Below are positions 35,708-40,367 of a DNA stretch of 40,367 bases, piece after piece. The stretch covers positions 1-40,367 of the forward strand of contig NZ_JALCYY010000046.1 in NCBI RefSeq assembly GCF_022690685.1. Direction: 5' to 3'. Position numbers and translations under genes: made by a program. The notes under the pieces are model-generated. The model was not told the DNA's origin and made no database searches. It saw only the letters and a program-made list of their open reading frames with translations. The stretch's first letter is position 1. The number at the start of each line of letters is the position of its first letter. This stretch comes from Anaeromyxobacter terrae. Its GTDB lineage: Bacteria > Myxococcota > Myxococcia > Myxococcales > Anaeromyxobacteraceae.

Positions 35708-36325
35708 ATGGGCGTCCCCGTTGTCCACCTGATCACGGATCGCAGGCTCGCGCGGGATCTCCCCGCGCGCGTCTCCGCCGCGCTCGCCGGACTGCCGCCC
35801 GGCCGGGTGCTCGTCCAGCTGCGGGAGAAGGATCTCGGCGGGCGCGAGCTGCTCGCGCTCGCCCGCGCGCTCCAGACAGTCTGCCGCGGGGCGGGGCAGC
35901 GCCTCATCGTGAACGACCGGCTGGACGTGGCGCGGGCTGCCGGCGCCGACGGGGTACACCTGCCCTCCGCCGGCATCCCGGCCGCGGACGCGCGCCGGCT
36001 GCTCGGGCCGGACGCGCTCGTCGGCGTCTCCTGCCACTCGGTCTCCGAGGTGCGCCGCGCGCGCGACGCCGGCGCGAGCTTCGCGACGGTGAGCCCCGTG
36101 TACGACACGCCCTCGAAGCGCGCGTACGGGCCGCCCATCGGGCTCGCGGTGCTGCGCGAGGCCGCGGCGCAGGGGCTGCCGGTCATCGCGCTCGGCGGGG
36201 TGACGCCCGCGCGCGTGCCCGAGCTGCTCGCCGCCGGCGCGCACGGCGTCGCGGCGATCCGCGCCTGGCTCGTGGGCGACGATCCCGCCGGCGCGGTCAG
36301 TGCGCTGCTGCCCGGCGCGGGTTGA
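35708..36325 (+). CDS. thiE: Thiamine-phosphate synthase ThiE
   Basis: The 205-aa TIM-barrel protein joins the thiazole and pyrimidine moieties of thiamine. Signatures seen are LITDRRL, VQLREKDL, LIVNDRLDVA with ADGVHLP, VGVSCHS, SPVYDTPSK and ALGGV. TenI, the related aminotase-like isomerase, is an alternative, but the phosphate-binding and pyrimidine-binding residues read as ThiE. ATG 35708 lacks a clear ribosome site. It lies about 1.1 kb from thiSG but in a separate unit. Confidence 0.9.
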   Translation: MGVPVVHLITDRRLARDLPARVSAALAGLPPGRVLVQLREKDLGGRELLALARALQTVCRGAGQRLIVNDRLDVARAAGADGVHLPSAGIPAADARRLLGPDALVGVSCHSVSEVRRARDAGASFATVSPVYDTPSKRAYGPPIGLAVLREAAAQGLPVIALGGVTPARVPELLAAGAHGVAAIRAWLVGDDPAGAVSALLPGAG

Positions 36326-36354
36326 ACGGACCGAATCATGATTCACGAACAGGC

Positions 36355-36490
36355 GAGCGAAGCGAGCCCGCCGGGGCGCCGCCGCGACCGCGGCGAAGCC
36401 GCTCGCGGTGGCGCACGGGACCCGGCGAGCAGGGGTAGGGCCCCGACGACGGCGTCCAGCCGTCGGCGGGGCGGGGGCGCAGCCCCCGTT
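36355..36490 (+). repeat. Mosaic hairpin repeat, copy C
   Basis: Homologous to copy B in the same orientation. It carries GCGGC-GAA-GCCGC, GCCCCGACGACGGC with GCCGTCGGCGGGGC around GTCCA, and the terminal GGGGGC-GCA-GCCCCC. Its last base belongs to the stop codon of the converging methyltransferase gene; the thiE stop is 30 bp to the left. Confidence 0.85.
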
Positions 36491-37155
36491 CAACCGACCC
36501 GGAGCGCGAGGAAGTACTGGTAGGGCAGGAACGTCCGCTCCTCGGCGACGTCGAGCCCGGCCGCGCGCGCGGCGGCGAGGAAGTCCTCGCGCGAGACCTT
36601 GTGGTCCGGCGGCGGCCCGACCGGCAGCTCGCCGGCATGGAAGTCCACGTTCACGATCCGTCCGCCCGGGGCGAGCCGCTCCGAGAGCCGGCGCAGGTAC
36701 CGCGGCCCGTCGGGGAAGTGGTGGAACGTATTCACGATGAGGATCGCGTCGCACGGCTCGGGCGGCAGCCCCTCGCCCTCGGGCGCGAGCAGCGGGTGGA
36801 CGTTCGCGACGCCCGCCTCCCGCGCGCGCTCCTCGAGCAGCGCGATCATGCGCGGCTCGACGTCGATGGCGTACACGCGGCCGGTCGGGCCCACCGCGCG
36901 GGCGAGGCGGAGGGCGAAGTAGCCGGGCCCCGCGCCCGCGTCGCACGCGACGCCGCCCGGTCGGAGCCCCAGCGCGGCGACCACCTCGTCCGGCTTCTGC
37001 CACTCGACGCGGGCAGGATCCTCGAGCCGCGCGAGGTAGCCCTCGAGGTCCTCGGGGTTGCCGTGGCGGTCGCGGCCAGGCGCATGGGGGTGCCCGTGGT
37101 CGTGGCCGTGCTCCGCGGGGTGTGCGTGGCCCGGGTGCTTGCGGTGCGTGCTCAT
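36490..37155 (-). CDS. Class I SAM methyltransferase with His-rich N-terminus
   Basis: The 221-aa protein has a Rossmann methyltransferase core: motif I DAGAGPGYFALRLA, the acidic end of strand 2 (AIDVEPRM), the motif IV-like AILIVNTFHHFPD, and ERLAPGGRIVNVDF. The first 31 residues contain ten histidines interleaved with Gly, Pro and Ala, like metal-chelating tails. It is the third gene of a minus-strand unit after a rhodanese and a MauE/DoxX-like protein (33-bp gap). The substrate is unknown; a metal or metalloid link is only suggested by the His tail. Confidence 0.85.
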   Translation of the reverse strand: MSTHRKHPGHAHPAEHGHDHGHPHAPGRDRHGNPEDLEGYLARLEDPARVEWQKPDEVVAALGLRPGGVACDAGAGPGYFALRLARAVGPTGRVYAIDVEPRMIALLEERAREAGVANVHPLLAPEGEGLPPEPCDAILIVNTFHHFPDGPRYLRRLSERLAPGGRIVNVDFHAGELPVGPPPDHKVSREDFLAAARAAGLDVAEERTFLPYQYFLALRVG

Positions 37156-37188
37156 GCGCGAGGAGAGCCCTCGGCCGCTCGAGAAGGT

Positions 37189-37656
37189 TCAGCCCTCGGT
37201 GGCCGCGGAGGGGGCGCGGTCCGGCTCGCTCGCCGCGGCGGAGCGTCGTGGGAGGAGCCGCCCCGGGCCGCGCAGGAGCAGCGCGAGCGCGACGGCGAGC
37301 ATGCCGGCGTCGCGCAGCACCGTGAGCCAAGTTGCGCTCTCGTTCCCGCCGAAGCAGCCGCAGCGCAGGTCGATGCCGCGGAGCAGCGCCTGCGAGAGGC
37401 CGAGCGTGAACACCGCGAGGAGGCCGGTCGCCACGAGCGCGGCGCCGCGGGCGAGCCGCCCGGTGACGAGCAGGAGGCCGAGCGCGAGCTCGACGCCGAT
37501 CACGGCCGCCGCCGCGACGGGGACGAGGGACGGCGGCACGAGCCGGTAGTTCGCGAGCGTCTCGGCGAACGCCGCCATGTCCGGTAGCTTCGTCCCCGCG
37601 GCGTACAGGAACGTCCCGCCGAGGCCGATGCGGAAGAGGGCGAGGAGCAGGTTCAC
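37189..37656 (-). CDS. MauE/DoxX-like redox-associated membrane protein
   Basis: The 155-aa protein has four predicted transmembrane helices and the motif DLRCGCFGG between helices 3 and 4, typical of MauE-type proteins linked to thiol-disulphide chemistry. The GTG start at 37656 has GGAGG 7 nt upstream and overlaps the rhodanese stop by four bases. Pairing with a rhodanese suggests a membrane sulphur or disulphide exchange couple. The C-terminal tail is Arg/Ala-rich and cytoplasmic. Confidence 0.85.
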   Translation of the reverse strand: MNLLLALFRIGLGGTFLYAAGTKLPDMAAFAETLANYRLVPPSLVPVAAAAVIGVELALGLLLVTGRLARGAALVATGLLAVFTLGLSQALLRGIDLRCGCFGGNESATWLTVLRDAGMLAVALALLLRGPGRLLPRRSAAASEPDRAPSAATEG

Positions 37657-38186
37657 CGGTGGGCCTCCGCGGGATCGTGGCAGGCGGGGCAGAAGCCGGA
37701 CGCGCCGGCGCCGCCCGCAGCCACCCAGGCCGGCCAGGCGCCCTCGAGGACGCGCACGTCGGGGAGCCCCTCGCGCTTCAGCCGGTGCGCGACCTCGTCG
37801 GCGAGCGCGCAGGTGTAGTCGCCGTCGTAGACGATCACGAGCGGGAACGCGCGCAGCGCGGCGACGGCGACCGCCTCGTCCGGGTGGCCGGCGGGCGGGA
37901 GGTGCACGGCGTTCGTGACGTGGCCGGCCGCGAACTCGCTCGCGCCCCGCGCGTCGGCGAACCCGGCCTTGCACGCGTCGCAGAGCCCCTTCGCCTCCTC
38001 GACCGCGATGCGCGGGGCCCTCGCCGCGGGCGCGGCACCCGCCACCGCGCACATCCCGGTGCCGCTCTCGGCGGCCGAGTGGACGGGCCGTGCGAGCGCC
38101 GCCGGCCGCGGGCTCGCGACGTTCCCGGCGAGCCCGAGGAGCGCCCCGGCGGCGACGATGAGGGCGGCCTCTGCGAGCGTTCGCAC
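37653..38186 (-). CDS. Membrane-anchored rhodanese-like protein, catalytic Cys replaced
   Basis: The 177-aa product has an N-terminal hydrophobic anchor (about 6-22), so the domain faces the periplasm. The rhodanese fold is recognised by FADARGASEFAAGHVTNAVHLP and VRVLEGAWPAW. The active-site position, usually Cys after VVY, is Asp121 (VIVYDGDYTC); a Cys occurs five residues later (C126). Two extra CxxC pairs are present: 69-72 and 166-169 (CPAC, near the C-terminus). Sulphurtransferase activity in the classical sense is unlikely; thiol-disulphide exchange is possible. The GTG start at 38186 is the most plausible, but no strong ribosome site is seen. Confidence 0.82.
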   Translation of the reverse strand: MRTLAEAALIVAAGALLGLAGNVASPRPAALARPVHSAAESGTGMCAVAGAAPAARAPRIAVEEAKGLCDACKAGFADARGASEFAAGHVTNAVHLPPAGHPDEAVAVAALRAFPLVIVYDGDYTCALADEVAHRLKREGLPDVRVLEGAWPAWVAAGGAGASGFCPACHDPAEAHR

Positions 38187-38258
38187 GGGGGCGATGGTAA
38201 CGCGGGCGGGGTCCCGCGGCGACGCCGAAGCGCGGGTGCGCTCGCCGGCCAAGGCGGC

Positions 38259-38264
38259 TATATT
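38259..38264 (+). promoter_or_regulatory. -10-like box upstream of queD
   Basis: TATATT ends 9 nt before the ATG at 38274; no Shine-Dalgarno sequence lies between. A near-leaderless transcript is likely. Confidence 0.45.
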
Positions 38265-38273
38265 GCGCGGCGC

Positions 38274-38666
38274 ATGGGCGTCCCCGTCTTCGAGATCTCC
38301 AAGGAGTTCATGTTCAGCGCCGCGCACCAGATCCGCTTCCACGGCGGGAAGTGCGAGCGGCTGCACGGCCACAACTGGCGGATCCGGGTCCACGCCCGCG
38401 CCTCCGAGCTGAACCGGATCGGCATGGTGATCGACTTCGCGGATCTCCAGAAGCTCGTCGGCGACATCGGCGGCCGCTTCGACCACCGGAACGTGAACGA
38501 GGTGCCGCCCTTCGACGAGCTGAACACCACCGCGGAGCTCCTGGCGCGCCACTTCTACGAGGAGGCGAACCGCGCGCTGCAGCAGCGCGAGGGCGGCCGG
38601 GTCCGGGTGTCGAAGGTCGAGGTCTGGGAGAACGAGGGCTCGCTCGCCGTCTACCGCGAGGAGTGA
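38274..38666 (+). CDS. queD: 6-carboxy-5,6,7,8-tetrahydropterin synthase QueD (6-PTPS family)
   Basis: The 130-aa enzyme makes 6-carboxytetrahydropterin, an early step of preQ0/queuosine synthesis. The zinc ligands H18, H31 and H33 (FSAAHQ and LHGHN), the catalytic Cys27 and the FDHRNVNE motif are all present, as is the C-terminal VEVWENEGS. Together with queA and tgt in this window it supports a complete queuosine pathway. A pterin-specific homologue cannot be excluded. Its 3' end overlaps the converging hemerythrin gene by 16 bp. Confidence 0.9.
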   Translation: MGVPVFEISKEFMFSAAHQIRFHGGKCERLHGHNWRIRVHARASELNRIGMVIDFADLQKLVGDIGGRFDHRNVNEVPPFDELNTTAELLARHFYEEANRALQQREGGRVRVSKVEVWENEGSLAVYREE

Positions 38667-39181
38667 TCGCGGCGGGCGCGGAGCTCGCGGGCGAGGTCCG
38701 CTCGCGCCCCGTCTCCCAGGAACGTCCGCAGCGCCGGGAAGATGACCTCCTCCTCGAGGACGAGGTGGTACGAGAAGTGCTCCCTGAGCGTGGCGACCGC
38801 GGCGGCGAGCGCGGGCCCGAGCTCCGCCCGCCGCTCCGGCGAGGCCGCGAGCTCCGAGCACACCGCGATGACGTGGGACACCGCCAGCGCGTGGCCCGCA
38901 TGGTCCCGGTGCATCGTCACGAGCGCGGCGTCCACCTGCCGGTCGCGCCCGGCGAGGCGCGGCAGCACCGACTCCTCCTCGTCCCGGGCGTGCAGCGGGA
39001 GCGCCTCGGCGAAGTAGCGGCGCACGGAGGCCGCCGCGCGGGCGACCTCCTCCATCCCCGTCTCCTCGGACGTCGCCAGCCGGGCCGCCAGCTCGATGAA
39101 CGAGCGGATGCGGCCATGACACTCGAGGAGGACCGCGACGGCCTCCTCGGCGAGGCTTCTCGTGCCGGTGTGCGTCTGCAT
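38651..39181 (-). CDS. Hemerythrin-like HHE domain protein
   Basis: The 176-aa helical protein has the histidine/glutamate pattern of hemerythrin HHE cation-binding domains: ECHGRIRSF, HARDEEESVLP, HRDHAGHA and HFSYHLVLEEEVIFPAL. These suggest a di-iron centre for oxygen, NO or iron handling in the cytoplasm. The start is either ATG 39181 or TTG 39193; the ATG is preferred, though GGAG is very close to it. It converges on queD with overlapping stops and diverges from the AddB-like gene. Confidence 0.85.
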   Translation of the reverse strand: MQTHTGTRSLAEEAVAVLLECHGRIRSFIELAARLATSEETGMEEVARAAASVRRYFAEALPLHARDEEESVLPRLAGRDRQVDAALVTMHRDHAGHALAVSHVIAVCSELAASPERRAELGPALAAAVATLREHFSYHLVLEEEVIFPALRTFLGDGARADLARELRARRDHSSR

Positions 39182-39221
39182 CTCTCCGGTCAACGCGCAC
39201 GGGCCCGTCAGCCTTCCCTCG

Positions 39222-39227
39222 TATCCT
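39222..39227 (+). promoter_or_regulatory. -10-like box upstream of AddB-like gene
   Basis: TATCCT ends 7 nt before the GTG at 39235, identical in sequence and spacing to the box before the lipid kinase gene. Confidence 0.4.
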
Positions 39228-39234
39228 GCGGCTC

Positions 39235-40367
39235 GTGGCCGCCCTCATCCTCGCCAGGACGCCCCTCGCCGCGGCGAGGGCTGCGCGACGTCTGTGCGAT
39301 GCGCAGGACGGCGTCCTGTTCGGGCCGCAGGTCTCGACGCTCGATCGCCTCGTCGTCCCGCTCGTGGCCGCCGCGGGCGACGGGCGTGCGATCCTGGATC
39401 CGCTGGCCGAGCGGCTCGTCGCCGCCGGGGCGGCGTGCGACACGGGCGGCCCGTTCGCGGGGCTCGAGGCGGCCGACGGAACGGCGGCCGTGCTCGCGGC
39501 CGCGATCGCGGAGCTCCGGCGCGCGGAGGTGAGCGCGGCGGACGCACGGGCGGCGGCGCGGGCGCTCGACGGCGCCGCGGCCGCCCGCCTGGGGGCGCTC
39601 GCCGAGGTCCTCGCCGCCTTCGAGGCGCGGCTCGCGAGCGCGGGCGCGCTCGATCGCTCCGGCGCGACGCGCGCGGCGGCCGACGCGGCGGCGCGCGGGG
39701 TGACCTGCCCGGAGACCGCCGACCTCGACCTCCTCGTCGTCGCGGGGCTCGCCGACGCGAGCCTCGCCGAGTGGGACCTGCTCTCCGCGCTCGTCGCGCG
39801 CGCGCGCCGGTCGCGGCTTCACCTGCCGTTCTTCCCCGAGCGCCCCGACGTGTGCGCGCCCGTCGAGCCGCTGCTCAGGCGCCTCGAGGCCCTGCACGAG
39901 CTCGCCGCGCGGCGCGAGATCGAGGTCGTGCTCGGGCGGATCGACGGGGACGGTCGCGCGCCCGGGCCGGCCGCGCTGCTCGCGGCCCTCGGCGGCGGCC
40001 GCGCACCGGGACCGGCGGAGGGCGGCCGCGTGCTCGCGGTGGCGGCCCCGGGGGAGGAGGGCGAGGCGGACGCGGCGGCGCGGACCGTCGCCGCGCTCGT
40101 CCAGGACGGCGTCCCCCCCGAGGAGATCGCCGTGATCGCCGCCGCGCCGCGGCAGGTGGCGCCGTCGCTCGCGCGTGCGCTCGCCGCGCGCGGCGTCCCG
40201 TTCGCCGCGGGGCGGGGCCCGGCGCTCGCCGACCTGCCTCCGGTCCGCGCCGTGCTCGACGCGATCGCCGCCGCCGCGGCCCCCACCCGTGCCGTGGTCG
40301 AGCGGCTCGCGGCCTCGAGCTACCTCGCGCTGGCGGGCCTCGGCAGCCCGCTCGGCGCGCTGCTGGA
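39235..40367 (+). CDS. AddB-like/PD-(D/E)XK nuclease family protein (5' part, cut by window edge)
   Basis: An uninterrupted frame from GTG 39235 runs to the end of the window (377 codons, incomplete). The N-terminal FGPQVSTLDRLVVPLVA and the later LDLLVVAGLADASLAEWDLLSALV and VPPEEIAVIAAAPRQVAPSLARAL resemble the inactivated UvrD-like helicase part of AddB-type repair nucleases. No Walker A motif is seen at the N-terminus. The nuclease domain would lie beyond the window, with addA expected downstream. The call is by pattern and gene logic and needs the missing half. Confidence 0.65.
   Translation, partial: MAALILARTPLAAARAARRLCDAQDGVLFGPQVSTLDRLVVPLVAAAGDGRAILDPLAERLVAAGAACDTGGPFAGLEAADGTAAVLAAAIAELRRAEVSAADARAAARALDGAAAARLGALAEVLAAFEARLASAGALDRSGATRAAADAAARGVTCPETADLDLLVVAGLADASLAEWDLLSALVARARRSRLHLPFFPERPDVCAPVEPLLRRLEALHELAARREIEVVLGRIDGDGRAPGPAALLAALGGGRAPGPAEGGRVLAVAAPGEEGEADAAARTVAALVQDGVPPEEIAVIAAAPRQVAPSLARALAARGVPFAAGRGPALADLPPVRAVLDAIAAAAAPTRAVVERLAASSYLALAGLGSPLGALL

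Overview
The window is a very GC-rich bacterial chromosome segment of about 40 kb. It is densely coded and almost free of A/T runs, with frequent GTG and TTG starts and many 4-nt start/stop overlaps. Gene content points to a myxobacterium (Myxococcota), most likely Anaeromyxobacter or a close relative: the order queA-tgt-yajC-secD-secF-recJ, a PilZ-like protein, an AgmX-type C-terminal domain, a zinc-ribbon protein with a C-terminal anchor, and an S46 peptidase. The assignment rests on gene content and composition, not a database search. No rRNA, tRNA, CRISPR array, insertion sequence or phage gene was seen.

Left part (1-13080): a 142-bp-period tandem repeat lies just 3' of a lysine 2,3-aminomutase gene (minus). 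A second, divergent kamA paralogue starts a tightly coupled plus-strand run: kamA2, dedA, a SpoIID/LytB-like exported protein, queA, a PilZ-like gene, tgt, yajC, secD, secF and recJ. This joins envelope functions, queuosine tRNA modification, Sec translocase accessories and DNA repair.

Middle (13080-26010): a small YHS metal-binding protein, aspS (residues read as a non-discriminating AspRS), a GNAT acetyltransferase and msrA. Then come a glycerol-3-phosphate dehydrogenase set (glpA, glpB and a very short glpC-like ferredoxin), a DagK/YegS-like lipid kinase, a secreted protein with an AgmX-like C-terminus, a RapA/HepA-like SNF2 ATPase and a zinc-ribbon membrane protein.

Right part (26010-40367): an M16 metallopeptidase and an S46 dipeptidyl-peptidase form an exported proteolysis operon. 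They are followed by a 54-aa exported or membrane peptide, a soluble three-PAS histidine kinase, thiS-thiG, an unrecognised 269-aa protein and thiE. A minus-strand operon follows, with an anchored rhodanese lacking its usual catalytic Cys, a MauE/DoxX-like membrane protein and a methyltransferase with a His-rich head. The window ends with queD, a hemerythrin-like protein and the 5' part of an AddB-like nuclease gene.

The most unusual non-coding signal is a family of about 130-200-bp mosaic, multi-hairpin intergenic repeats (four copies). They always begin within about 0-35 bp of stop codons, and their stems show compensatory changes. Two copies are interrupted by A/T-free poly-G/poly-C stretches that may be sequencing or assembly artefacts. 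A second recurrent signal is a TA(T/C)C(C/G)T-like -10 box 6-9 nt before the start codon of several first genes with no Shine-Dalgarno sequence, which suggests leaderless transcripts.
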